A stretch of DNA of 20,422 bases, taken from Clostridia bacterium (GTDB lineage Bacteria > Bacillota_E > SLMV01 > PUMD01). How positions within the stretch are numbered: position 1 is the first letter of the stretch; the number at the start of each line of letters is the position of its first letter. The notes under the pieces were generated by a model, which was given only the letters and a program-made list of their open reading frames with translations, searched no databases and was not told where the DNA came from. Both the position numbers and the translations under genes were made by a program. The DNA is taken from positions 1-20,422 of the forward strand of contig PWUB01000088.1 in assembly GCA_003563755.1 (NCBI GenBank), given 5' to 3'. Positions 7,321 through 15,206 of this stretch are shown one piece after another.

Positions 7321-7854
7321 ATGACAGCTCAGCAACCTGATCGGGCGTTTTACGCCGGACAGGAGTACAGCATCATCGGCACCAGCGGTGAGGGACTGGT
7401 GGTGCCTCAACAGTTCGGGCTGAAGCCGGTGGCGCTCACGACGGCGTGCTGGCGTGGATTCGTGTGTACCTACCGCGTAGATGAGGACCTGGTGCTGCAG
7501 GAGCTGGAGGTGCACACGGAGACCGGGGACGTACCCAGGATCAACGGCGTCGTACCCCGGGTTGAGGTGCCCTACATCTTCTACGAGAACCTGGATCTGC
7601 CCGTCGAACTCACCGGGCAGCTGCGTCTGGCCAGCGGGTTCATCAGTGAATTCTACGTGCACATGGGATTTCAGAAGGCCTCGGCCTTTGAGACCGTCAT
7701 CGATATGACCTTTGACTCCGGCAAGCTCACCGAAATGCAGGACAGGTCGGCTGAGGTGGAGGCTCTACGCGGTCAGTTCAAGGAGGGTTACGACGAGATG
7801 GAGATCATGAAGCGGATAGAAGAGGCTTTCTCGATGGACATGGACCTCAAGTGA
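7321..7854 (+). CDS. conserved protein of unknown function
   Basis: 177 residues from the ATG at 7321, preferred over an in-frame ATG at 7294 because GGAGAGGAG lies just upstream. It is soluble, with no membrane span. Distinct blocks are FYAGQEYSIIGTSGEGLV, FGLKPVALTTACWRGFVCTY, a segment with alternating charged and hydrophobic residues around LQELEVHTE, INGVVPRV, LDLPVELTGQLRLASGFI and VHMGFQ. The C-terminal about 45 residues look helical and acidic. The pattern suggests a compact beta-rich fold and resembles a group of uncharacterised bacterial proteins I have seen annotated only as hypothetical. It stands alone, with an extended -10 promoter upstream and a convergent transporter downstream. 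No function is assigned. Confidence 0.7.
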   Translation: MTAQQPDRAFYAGQEYSIIGTSGEGLVVPQQFGLKPVALTTACWRGFVCTYRVDEDLVLQELEVHTETGDVPRINGVVPRVEVPYIFYENLDLPVELTGQLRLASGFISEFYVHMGFQKASAFETVIDMTFDSGKLTEMQDRSAEVEALRGQFKEGYDEMEIMKRIEEAFSMDMDLK

Positions 7855-7974
7855 CCCGAACCCGAAAGCGATGTGGTTTTTACAGTGCAGAGAGAGGTCG
7901 CCAAATGGATGGCGTCCCGAGGGGCTGGGCACCTGGCGGGCTTCTTACAGCGCCAAGGCTTGGAAAATCCCGGT

Positions 7975-9372
7975 TCAGACCCACAGGAAAGCTGCCGACA
8001 CGGCAAGCACAACGGCGGCCGCGAAGGTGAGGATTAGCCCCGGCTTCACCATCTCGGACGTTCGGAAGCAGCCGGTCGCGTACGCGATGGCATTGGGAGG
8101 GGTGTTCGCCGGAAGGAGAAACGCAAGGCAGGAGGCGAGTCCCACCACCATCGCCAGGGCTGCGGGATCGATGCCCGCGTGGTAGCTGAGAGCGATGGCC
8201 ACCGGCACGAAGGTCGTGGACGTGGCCGTCAGGCTTGAGAAGAAGGTGATGCTGTAAGCGGTGATCACGGCCAAGAAGGTGATCAGAGTCAGCCGGGCAG
8301 CATCACCGAGTATGATCATGAAGTTGTCGGCGATTATCTGCACGATTCCCGTCTCACTGAGTCCAGAACCGAGGGCCAGGCCTCCTCCCACCAGGATGAA
8401 AATGCCCCATCCAATCGTCGGAGATGCTTCCTCCCACTTGACCACGCCGACGACGGGAGCGAGGAAGGTGAGGGCGATTAGCACCGAAGCTATGTAGAGC
8501 CAACCCGGCATGAGGGGTACGAAGGAGTCTAGGATCCACAGCAGGACGGATAGGCCAAACAGGATGATGACGTGTATCTGCCTGGCAGTGAGGGGGCCGA
8601 GTTCCTCTATTTCCCTCCTGACGCTGGCGCTTCCGCCGCTGAGCCTGGGGGTTTCCGGTGGGTACAGCGACATCAATATGCTCCAGGCCAGGGGGATCGT
8701 CATGAAGACGACGGGAAAGGCGCGCAGGAACCAGTCGAGGAACCTGATCTGCATCCCGGCCAGCTCGCCGATGAAGGCTATGGTGATACCGCAGGCCGGT
8801 GTTCCGGCGGGAGTACCCATGCCGCCGATGTTAGCGGCGTATGCTATGCCGATGGTCATGGCCCGGGCGAGGTTGCTCTTGGTCAGGTCGGTGTCTCCCA
8901 TCTTCATCATGCCTATTACGATGGGCAGCATGATCGCCGTGGCTGCAGAGTTAGAGATCCACATGGAGAGAAAGGCGGTCCCCGCCATTACTCCCAGCAG
9001 CAGACGGTCCGTACGCTCCCCGATAGCCAGCACTATCCTCAGGCCTATCCAGCGGTCCAGCCGGTGCTTGGACAGTGCTCGGGCCATGATGAACCCGGCG
9101 AAGATGATGCTGTTTACGGGGGTCGCGATGAAGCGGAGTCCGTCGGATATGTGGGTGATGCCGAAAACGGCCTGCAGAAGGATGATGACCAGGGCGGTCA
9201 GGGCGATGGGGATGCATTCGGTGATCCAGAAGATGGCACCCACCAGGGTTATCGCGATCATGGCAACTGCCTGATCAGTCAGAACACCCGGGAAGGGGAG
9301 GCGGGTGATGACAAGAGCCAGTAACAGAGTTGCGAAAATGATCAGGAGCCTGCTCCGCTGATCGTCCGGCAC
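7975..9372 (-). CDS. DASS/SLC13-family sodium:carboxylate or anion symporter
   Basis: About 465 residues with some 11-13 hydrophobic segments, usual for divalent anion:Na+ symporters (CitT, VcINDY, SLC13). Numbering from an in-frame TTG at 9381: the signature IFWITECIPIALTALVI lies at 50-66, the first SNT-type motif is SNS (143-145), NIGGMGTPAGTP is at 184-195, and LLPANTPPNAIAYATG is at 422-437. The second SNT motif reads TST (387-389), lacking the usual Asn. GTG at 9372 is preferred because AAAGGA is too close to the TTG at 9381; neither start is certain. Such carriers import succinate, malate, citrate or related anions with sodium. It may supply substrate to the aldolase/amidohydrolase group, but is not linked to it by operon. 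Confidence 0.88.
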   Translation of the reverse strand: MPDDQRSRLLIIFATLLLALVITRLPFPGVLTDQAVAMIAITLVGAIFWITECIPIALTALVIILLQAVFGITHISDGLRFIATPVNSIIFAGFIMARALSKHRLDRWIGLRIVLAIGERTDRLLLGVMAGTAFLSMWISNSAATAIMLPIVIGMMKMGDTDLTKSNLARAMTIGIAYAANIGGMGTPAGTPACGITIAFIGELAGMQIRFLDWFLRAFPVVFMTIPLAWSILMSLYPPETPRLSGGSASVRREIEELGPLTARQIHVIILFGLSVLLWILDSFVPLMPGWLYIASVLIALTFLAPVVGVVKWEEASPTIGWGIFILVGGGLALGSGLSETGIVQIIADNFMIILGDAARLTLITFLAVITAYSITFFSSLTATSTTFVPVAIALSYHAGIDPAALAMVVGLASCLAFLLPANTPPNAIAYATGCFRTSEMVKPGLILTFAAAVVLAVSAAFLWV

Positions 9373-9502
9373 GGGTATCAAGTCCTTTGCTGCGATGCTG
9401 GCTGCGACGAATGCTGCGTACCGTTGATCCTCAAACGAGCTTGATCTCGCGTGAAGCGCCCTTGCGCTGACCGGGACACGAATTCCCTTCCGTAACAGTC
9501 TA

Positions 9503-9841
9503 TCACGGTGCGCCCAGGTGTTGCAGTGCTCGGAGCCCCTGTTGCCTCGATGTAATGCCCGAGCTACCTGTCATCCGATCGCTGTCCAAACTGGAGTCGG
9601 TCGCGATGAGGACGAAGCACGCTGCGATGGGGGCGGCGATGATGATGCATCCCGTGCCCAAACCCCCGGGCGCCGGCAGGGCCATGCGGTGGGCGAGGTA
9701 GCCACCTCGTCCCAGGGGGCTCACGGCCAGCTGGAGGAGGGTCCCTTCATCACGTTCGTCGAGGATCATGAACCCCACCACTCCGCCGGTGAGGCTGTGT
9801 ACGGAAGATAACCCGTGGGGGTGATGACTTCCCGCAGCCAT
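9503..9841 (-). pseudogene. remnant of an ABC-2 type permease
   Basis: The minus-strand frame contains GGVVGFMILDERDEGTLLQL then AVSPLGRGGYLAHRMALPA, a segment typical of the middle of ABC-2 export permeases (the fluoroquinolone-type group, where the motif resembles LLDERDEGTL...VTPL...GYL..R). The flanks are not permease-like: only about 110 codons are open, downstream sequence loses hydrophobic character, and no ATPase partner is nearby. I read this as a relic of a deleted export system. It is short, so confidence is moderate. Confidence 0.5.
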
Positions 9842-9853
9842 CCCCTCTATACT
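9824..9853 (+). promoter_or_regulatory. possible promoter of the zinc-finger protein gene
   Basis: ATGACT (9824-9829) and TATACT (9848-9853) lie 18 bases apart and resemble -35 and -10 hexamers (four and five matches). They give a leader of about 100 bases before the start at 9961. Confidence 0.35.
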
Positions 9854-9960
9854 TGTATTATTACAGTTTTGTCATGGATTGTGGTGGGTGGAAGGGTTTT
9901 GAGTCCCGAGAGGCAAGTCTACAGAACACGCCGAGAATTTCGACCGGGGAGGTTGAACCG

Positions 9961-10446
9961 ATGACAGATGCCAGGCAGCTCGATGACCTGACCGATAGGT
10001 GCAGGGCCATCCTCAGGGAGGCCGTGGTGCCGGAGAAGGCCATGTGGCTCGTCGAGGTCCAGTCTGTTGAGATGTTCGGAAGGGACTTTCCGGACATGGC
10101 TGAACACGTTACAGAAACTGCGGGATCCAGGGAGCACGATGCCGTCGTATATCACCATCAGCGTGGCCGGATAACCCAGATGGAGACCTTTAAGGGTGAC
10201 GATTCTGCTGACGGCCGCCGGGCGTGCAGGCAGCTGGCTCACTACCTCGTGACGGCGCAGAGACAGCTGGCCGAAAATCGATACCTGGTGGAGTGTGAGC
10301 ACTGCGAGGCCACCGGCATGTCGAAGGGCAGGGGGAAGGAGAAGTGCCCTGCCTGCGGAGGAACGGGCTACCTTCCCACGGGCGAAGGGCTGGAACTGAT
10401 CGATGCTCTGAATGCCCTCAAACCGTGGCTGAACGCCCAAAGGTAA
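9961..10446 (+). CDS. small protein with DnaJ-like zinc finger
   Basis: 161 residues; ATG at 9961 follows GGGGAGGTTG at good spacing, whereas an earlier in-frame start has no ribosome site. The N-terminal about 105 residues look mixed alpha/beta and match nothing I can name. Residues 112-138 hold CEHCEATG and CPACGGTGY, two CxxCxxTG knuckles like those of the DnaJ cysteine-rich domain, presumably binding one zinc through C112, C115, C129 and C132. A short helix follows. DnaJ has four such knuckles and a J domain; here there are two and no J domain, so it is not a chaperone of that class. Single gene, role unknown. Confidence 0.7.
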   Translation: MTDARQLDDLTDRCRAILREAVVPEKAMWLVEVQSVEMFGRDFPDMAEHVTETAGSREHDAVVYHHQRGRITQMETFKGDDSADGRRACRQLAHYLVTAQRQLAENRYLVECEHCEATGMSKGRGKEKCPACGGTGYLPTGEGLELIDALNALKPWLNAQR

Positions 10447-10574
10447 AAGGCGCTATGCAGACCTTCTCCCTGTCGGCTGAAGGGTCACGACGGCATGATA
10501 GGTTTCCGAGGACGGCAGCTATGACTCGCCGGACCGCTGGCTTCGCACCCGCCTACCCGGGAGGCCGCGGGCCG

Positions 10575-10940
10575 TCACGTTGCGGCGGCAGTCCGCTGGT
10601 AGAAGTTGATGAGGTTGCCGCCCGGGTCGCGAAAGTAGATGGACCGGTTGCCCCATGGCTGCGTCGTTGGTCCCTTGACCCACTGCACGCCGAGCTCATC
10701 CAGCCTGCGGTACTCTGCATCCACATCATCGACGACAAACTCGAGCTCGACCGAGAGATTGTTACCCGGCTCTGCCGATCCCGGGGCAAGCCCGTCATGA
10801 AGATCAGCTCGAAATAGGGAGAGCACCCCGAGGCCCGTGGGGAACTCAGCGTACCCGTCACCCGGGGTATCCGGCTCTATGTCCAGCACTTCCCGGTAGA
10901 ATTCCACCAGCTCCAGCACATCATCGGTCATTACACGCAT
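10575..10940 (-). CDS. VOC-superfamily (glyoxalase/bleomycin resistance-like) protein
   Basis: 121 residues, the size of a single-domain vicinal-oxygen-chelate protein. Paired beta-alpha-beta-beta-beta units are visible: MTDDVLELVEFYREVLDIEP begins the first, VELEFVVDDVDAEYRRLDEL the second, and RSIYFRDPGGNLINFYQ the last strands. At the usual metal-ligand Glu of the closing motif (DPxGNxxEF) there is Asn, and the first strand lacks a His ligand. It may therefore be a non-catalytic binding protein rather than a glyoxalase or dioxygenase. The start at 10940 has only a weak ribosome site. It stands between a convergent and a co-directional gene without obvious functional link. Confidence 0.82.
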   Translation of the reverse strand: MRVMTDDVLELVEFYREVLDIEPDTPGDGYAEFPTGLGVLSLFRADLHDGLAPGSAEPGNNLSVELEFVVDDVDAEYRRLDELGVQWVKGPTTQPWGNRSIYFRDPGGNLINFYQRTAAAT

Positions 10941-11011
10941 GGGTCAGCTTCACGATCGTCCCCTTTCGCTGGATCCAAGGATTGTGTCCATCGAAACGTC
11001 TCGCGCCGGCG

Positions 11012-11830
11012 TCAGGACGCCTGCAGTACCAGCAGCTTCTGTCTCACGATCCACCGCCTGTCGAAATCGCCGACCACCGAGGCGAATTCCTCCCGGCTGC
11101 CGACGATACCGGTGCTGAGGTATATGATGCCCGTGGCCTTCATGGGCGAGAGGGTCTGCGGGGTATCGTGATAGATTTCCTTCATCCCCGCAAGGCCGGC
11201 CATGGTCCGGACCAGGGGCAGATCCACCCCGTCACAGGATCTTTCCTGCATTGCGCCCACGAGATGTGCCTCGTCGTCGGTCAGCGATGAGTCTTCGAAC
11301 CAGAACCGGGGGTACACCACGTATATGCGGCCCCCGGGTTTGAGCAGGCCCGCCCAGTCGGGAAGCAGGAGGGGAATGTCGGTGCGCCAGCACCCGTGAT
11401 ACACCACGATCATGTCAAAGGTTCGGGCTTTCATCGGGATGGTGACATGGCGAGGTGAAGGCAGGAGCGAACCGTGATAGACCGCGACGTTGTCCAGGTT
11501 TTCCGCCCCGATGCATTCGGTGGCAGAGACACAGTGATCATAACTACCGTCGAGGGCCACCGCGAGACGTACGCGATCGGAGAGGGCAATGCAGCTTGAG
11601 GCCAGGCCGCTGCCGAAGTCTAGAACGGAGGTGTTGTGCTCGTTCAGGGATGGCAGCAGTGAGAGGCGCCCGAGCTCGTCTAAGAACCTCGTTCGCCGTC
11701 GGACCTCATCTCGATATACGTCCGACGCACTCCATCCATCTGCCCTGTGGGCCAGAGGATAAAGGCGACTGAACTCAATCTCAGGATCGATCCCGTGCTC
11801 TTGCAACAGCTGTGCCAGGGTAGCGTTCAT
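11012..11830 (-). CDS. SAM-dependent methyltransferase
   Basis: 272 residues. Class I methyltransferase landmarks appear in order: motif I VLDFGSGLASS at 69-79, an acidic strand end AVALDGS, FDMIVVYHG (motif II/IV region) and LLKPGGRIYVVYP (motif III). The C-terminal about 90 residues are helical with a final strand. The ATG at 11830 is chosen over a GTG at 11860 because a TATAAT hexamer (11873-11868) would place transcription initiation almost on that GTG. The substrate cannot be inferred; neither neighbour shares its operon. Confidence 0.8.
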   Translation of the reverse strand: MNATLAQLLQEHGIDPEIEFSRLYPLAHRADGWSASDVYRDEVRRRTRFLDELGRLSLLPSLNEHNTSVLDFGSGLASSCIALSDRVRLAVALDGSYDHCVSATECIGAENLDNVAVYHGSLLPSPRHVTIPMKARTFDMIVVYHGCWRTDIPLLLPDWAGLLKPGGRIYVVYPRFWFEDSSLTDDEAHLVGAMQERSCDGVDLPLVRTMAGLAGMKEIYHDTPQTLSPMKATGIIYLSTGIVGSREEFASVVGDFDRRWIVRQKLLVLQAS

Positions 11831-11867
11831 GGTCGGCCCCCGTAGTGTACCAGGTTGCACTCAATAT

Positions 11868-11873
11868 ATTATA
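11868..11873 (-). promoter_or_regulatory. -10 element of the methyltransferase gene
   Basis: A perfect TATAAT on the minus strand lies in an unusually AT-rich island, 38 bases upstream of the chosen ATG. No good -35 is visible at 16-18 bases. Confidence 0.5.
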
Positions 11874-12055
11874 CCATGAGTACGTCCGACCGAGGGTGCG
11901 GTGAAATGAACCCCGACCACCCCGTACCCGGGGGTGGACGTTGGGGACGGATGAAGGCAGAATGGTGCAGTAGGACACGTCAGACGCACGTTTCGAGTTA
12001 TGGGTCACACCTACGAGCCGGTCCTGGGACGGTGATAGGGAGGTCGAGGATCAGC

Positions 12056-12505
12056 ATGAAACGATTACATCTACTCGCCAGGGGTGTCATGCTGTGCGAC
12101 GGCCACATCCTGCTGGCACGGCAGAAGGGGGCCGACAAGAATTTTTTGCCCGGGGGGCACATAGAACCCGGTGAGGGAGCCGCATCCTCGCTCAGGCGGG
12201 AGATAGAGGAGGAGATGGGTCTGAACGTGCAGGTCACCGGGTACCTGGGGGCCGTAGAGGCGGACTGGGAGGACGGCACAGGGAGGCACTACGAGATCAA
12301 CCACGTGTTCTCCGCCGACATTGTGGACCTGGACGGATTCGTTGATCCTCCGTCGCGGGAGGCCCACCTGGAATTTGCCTGGTGCCCTCTGGAGGAGATC
12401 GCGGGCCGGAATCTTCTTCCCCGGCCGATGGTTAAGCTCGTGCTGCAGCTGGCCGCGGGAGACCGCACAACCTGGTGGGCGAGCACCATCGAGGGCCCCT
12501 GCTGA
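12056..12505 (+). CDS. Nudix hydrolase
   Basis: 149 residues from the ATG at 12056, which follows GGGAGGTCGAGG; the frame is open upstream but that part is not protein-like. The Nudix box is complete: G-x5-E-x7-R-E-I-x-E-E-x-G-L, running from the Gly of GGHIEPGE to EEEMGL at roughly residues 38-60. It binds Mg2+ and cleaves a nucleoside diphosphate linked to another group. GRHYEINHVFSADI and EFAWCPLEEI are the usual following strands. The substrate is not predictable. It converges on panC, with a GC-rich palindrome between them. Confidence 0.88.
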   Translation: MKRLHLLARGVMLCDGHILLARQKGADKNFLPGGHIEPGEGAASSLRREIEEEMGLNVQVTGYLGAVEADWEDGTGRHYEINHVFSADIVDLDGFVDPPSREAHLEFAWCPLEEIAGRNLLPRPMVKLVLQLAAGDRTTWWASTIEGPC

Positions 12506-12530
12506 CGCGGATCACCGCTTCCATTGAGAC

Positions 12531-12554
12531 GGGCCCGGGAGCTCCCGGGGGCCC
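12531..12554. terminator. GC-rich palindrome between convergent Nudix and panC genes
   Basis: A perfect 16-base palindrome (12534-12549) with extra GGG/CCC pairing at its edges lies 26 bases after the Nudix stop and 13 bases from the panC stop. It may end transcription from both sides, but has no T-run on either strand. Confidence 0.45.
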
Positions 12555-12566
12555 TGGGCTCATGCC

Positions 12567-13409
12567 TCACCGCCGCACCACCAGGTTATCGATGAGGCGG
12601 GTCTTTCCCACCATGATTGCACCGGCCAGGAGGGCCGGGTCAGGCATATCCGGGGACCGCTGCAGGTTGAGCGCGCTGCGTACCTCGATGTAGTCGATCT
12701 TCACCAGTGCTTCCTTTTCCAGCACACCCTTCATCTTTCGCTCCACTGCATCCACATCGGTGGTTCCCCCCGCGACCAGGTCCCGACCCTGTCCCAGGGC
12801 ACGGTACAGGGCGAGGGCTGCCCGCCGCTCTTCATCCGTCAGGTAGGCATTGCGCGAACTCAGGGCCATCCCATCAGAATCCCTGACGGTGGGACAGATG
12901 ATGACCTTCAGGTCAAAGTTGAGATCCCGGGCCAGCCTCCGGATCACCAGGGCCTGTTGGTAGTCCTTCTGGCCGAAGTAGGCCCTCTGCGGTGCCACCA
13001 TGTTGAAAATCTTGGTGACCACGGTGGCCACTCCCCGGAAGTGTCCCGGTCGGGCGGAGCCGCACAGGCAGTCCGTGAGCCCCTCCACCTGCACGTAAGT
13101 GCAAAATCCCTCTGGGTAGACCTCTTCGACCGGTGGGACGAACACCAGGTCCACCCCTGCCTTTCGGGCCAGGCGCTCATCCCTCTGAGGGTTCCGGGGA
13201 TACTGGTCCAGGTCTTCGCCTTCACCGAACTGGATGGGGTTGACGAAGACACTGGCCACCACGTAGTCCGTTTCCTGCCGGGCCCTTTCCAGCAGGGACA
13301 GGTGCCCCTCGTGCAGGGAGCCCATGGTGGGGACGAGGCCCACGACATCCCGGTCACCCAGCCCGGAGCGTATTCTGCGCATCCCCTCCACCGAGGACAC
13401 TATCTCCAT
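12567..13409 (-). CDS. panC: pantothenate synthetase
   Basis: 280 residues, the usual length. It joins pantoate and beta-alanine using ATP in the cytosol, the last step of pantothenate synthesis. Family motifs: VPTMGSLHEGHLSLL with the HxGH nucleotide site at 33-36, SVFVNPIQFGEGEDL, FRGVATVVTKIFN, FGQKDYQQ at 145-152, and RDSDGMALSSRN (KMSKS-like loop) at 176-187. The start lies four bases after the panB stop, and its SD (GGAG) overlaps the panB end, so the genes are co-translated. No panD for beta-alanine formation is found nearby. Confidence 0.97.
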   Translation of the reverse strand: MEIVSSVEGMRRIRSGLGDRDVVGLVPTMGSLHEGHLSLLERARQETDYVVASVFVNPIQFGEGEDLDQYPRNPQRDERLARKAGVDLVFVPPVEEVYPEGFCTYVQVEGLTDCLCGSARPGHFRGVATVVTKIFNMVAPQRAYFGQKDYQQALVIRRLARDLNFDLKVIICPTVRDSDGMALSSRNAYLTDEERRAALALYRALGQGRDLVAGGTTDVDAVERKMKGVLEKEALVKIDYIEVRSALNLQRSPDMPDPALLAGAIMVGKTRLIDNLVVRR

Positions 13410-13413
13410 ACGA

Positions 13414-14277
13414 TCACTCCTTCGCGTCCATGCTGCTTCTCAGCTCCTCCACGTGCTTCGGGTCCATGGTGAAGGTCTCCTCCGGTCCCGGGAAGCCCGA
13501 TGCGCGTACGTCGCGGCAGTAGCCGCGGATCGCCTCCTCGATTATGCCCCCCACTTCAGCGTAGCGGCGGGCGAACCGGGGGGTGAACTCGTCGAACAGT
13601 CCGACCAGGTCGTGAAAGACCAGGACCTGCCCATCACAGTCGCCTCCCGCGCCGATGCCGATGGTGGGGATGGTCACAGACTCGGTGATCATGGCTGCCA
13701 GCTCCCTCGGTATGCACTCGAGAACCAGGGCGAAGGCGCCCGCCTCCTCCAAAAGCTGCGCGTCGATGAGGAGCTTCTTCGCGGCCCCAAGCCCCTGGCC
13801 CTGGACGCGGAATCCTCCCAGCTGGTGCACTGCCTGGGGAGTAAGGCCGATGTGCCCCATGACCGGTATGCCCGCCCGGCTCAGGGCCCTGACTTGGGGA
13901 CATACCTCGTCGCCGCCTTCCAGTTTGACCGATGCTGCGCCGGATTCCTTGATCATCCGCCCGGCGTTGCGGAGGGTATCCTCGATGCTCACCTGGAAAC
14001 TCATAAACGGCATGTCCACCACCACCAGGGGGTGGCTGACCGTCCGCACCACGGCGGCAGCGTGGGAGATCATGTCGTCCACCCTAACGGGGAGGGTGTC
14101 CTTGTAGCCGAGCACGGCCATGCCCAGGGAATCGCCCACCAGGATGACATCCACTCCACCCATTTCTGCCAGCCGGGCCGAGGGACGATCGTAGGCCGTC
14201 AGCATGGTGATCCGCTGGTCCCTCTTCTTCATCCGCTTCAGTTTAGTAACGGTCATCGGCTCCGCTTTCGAGTTCAC
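13414..14277 (-). CDS. panB: 3-methyl-2-oxobutanoate hydroxymethyltransferase
   Basis: About 287 residues. It transfers a hydroxymethyl group from methylene-tetrahydrofolate to alpha-ketoisovalerate, giving ketopantoate, the first committed step of pantothenate synthesis. Motifs: MLTAYDRPSARLAE, VILVGDSLGM (Mg2+ Asp), DMPFMSF, VKLEGG, GHIGLTPQAVHQLGGF and FALVLECIP with the catalytic Glu. GTG at 14277 is chosen because GGAGG lies eight bases upstream; ATG at 14256 is the alternative. Either start overlaps the end of the DUF2520 gene, indicating one operon. Confidence 0.96.
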   Translation of the reverse strand: MNSKAEPMTVTKLKRMKKRDQRITMLTAYDRPSARLAEMGGVDVILVGDSLGMAVLGYKDTLPVRVDDMISHAAAVVRTVSHPLVVVDMPFMSFQVSIEDTLRNAGRMIKESGAASVKLEGGDEVCPQVRALSRAGIPVMGHIGLTPQAVHQLGGFRVQGQGLGAAKKLLIDAQLLEEAGAFALVLECIPRELAAMITESVTIPTIGIGAGGDCDGQVLVFHDLVGLFDEFTPRFARRYAEVGGIIEEAIRGYCRDVRASGFPGPEETFTMDPKHVEELRSSMDAKE

Positions 14278-15166
14278 CGCCACTACCTCCAATCAGGAGA
14301 TCCTTCATTTCGTCAGCTCTCGGGTGCGATACCGTTCCTTTGATCACAGCCAGGTCCACGGCCAGGGTGCCGAGCAGCCGGTAGAGTTGCGACAGCTGTC
14401 GGTCCTCCTGCAGGCACTCGAGGGGTTTTTGTACGGTGCCCAGGTCCCCCCGCGCTATCGGCCCTGTCAGGGCCCCCACGGTGCCGCGGTCCCGCACGTT
14501 CTGCAGCGTGCCTCTTAGCAGTGGATAGAGGCCTTTCGTGGCCATATCCCGGGGGATTCCCGCTCGCTCATTCATCACCAGTGCTATCTCCGAAAGAACC
14601 ACCAGGTAGTTGGACGCCACTGCCGCGGCCGCGTGGTACAGGGATTTCGCCCCGGGGTCTATGATGTGGCAGCTGGCTCCGACGGCATCCACGATATCCA
14701 GGGCCACGGCCCGTCCGGGTTCGTCGCCCTCGATAACGAACATGCTGTTCGGCATGAGATCCACGCCGGTTTCGTAGTCGGCGAAGGCCTGGAGGGGGTG
14801 AAGGGAGACAACGCCGTGCTCACCCTTGTGTTCCCTGAGAACCCCGCTGGTGAGGAGCCCGGAGCAGTGTGCGAGGACGGCTTCCCTCCTCACACCGCCA
14901 CGCGCAGTGATGCCTGAGGCGACGTCCGCTATGGCGTCATCGGGTGTGGTGATGAAGATGATGTCGGCGGCTGACGTGAGCTCCACCGGGTCGTCGACTG
15001 CCCTGCCCTCTCCAACCCTTTCTGCCGCCAGGACTGCCGAGCTGTGGGTCCTGCTGCTGAAGCCCAAAACCGAGTATTTGTCATGGGCTGCCAGGAGGCA
15101 GGCCAGCGTGGTGCCTACAATCCCTGCACCCACGAAGGCCACCCTGATTCTCTTCATTGAGACCAT
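14243..15166 (-). CDS. Rossmann-like/DUF2520 protein, candidate ketopantoate reductase
   Basis: About 307 residues. An N-terminal Rossmann fold (RVAFVGAGIVGTTLA, Gly-rich NAD(P) loop at about 13-18) is followed by ADIIFITTPDDAI, LAHCSGLLTS, SLHPLQAFADYETG, and a helical DUF2520 domain with SLYHAAAAVASNYLVVL. It heads a panB-panC operon and overlaps panB. No PanE-type reductase is present in the window, and proteins of this architecture have, as I recall, been proposed or shown (PanG) to reduce ketopantoate to pantoate; that assignment is inference here. The start is uncertain: in-frame candidates are GTG 15181 and ATGs at 15169, 15166 and 15157; conserved sequence begins just after the last. 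Confidence 0.85.
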   Translation of the reverse strand: MVSMKRIRVAFVGAGIVGTTLACLLAAHDKYSVLGFSSRTHSSAVLAAERVGEGRAVDDPVELTSAADIIFITTPDDAIADVASGITARGGVRREAVLAHCSGLLTSGVLREHKGEHGVVSLHPLQAFADYETGVDLMPNSMFVIEGDEPGRAVALDIVDAVGASCHIIDPGAKSLYHAAAAVASNYLVVLSEIALVMNERAGIPRDMATKGLYPLLRGTLQNVRDRGTVGALTGPIARGDLGTVQKPLECLQEDRQLSQLYRLLGTLAVDLAVIKGTVSHPRADEMKDLLIGGSGGELESGADDRY

Positions 15167-15184
15167 CATCCCTTCAAACACGAA

Positions 15185-15206
15185 GCCTCCGGTGCGGACC
15201 GGAGGC
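15185..15206 (-). promoter_or_regulatory. leader hairpin of the pantothenate operon
   Basis: A perfect 9-bp stem (15185-15193 with 15198-15206) with a 4-base loop lies just before the first pan gene. In the minus-strand RNA its 3' arm contains GGAGG, four bases ahead of the GTG at 15181, so folding would hide that ribosome site. No T-run follows. It may be an attenuator or a translation-control hairpin. Confidence 0.45.

Noticed and set aside
8510..9324. Two 250-residue plus-strand frames inside the transporter gene
   Set aside because: They mirror a gene with unmistakable membrane topology and DASS motifs; their composition is unbalanced.
13324..14343. 339-residue plus-strand frame across panB
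   Set aside because: panB motifs are complete on the minus strand; this is an antisense shadow.
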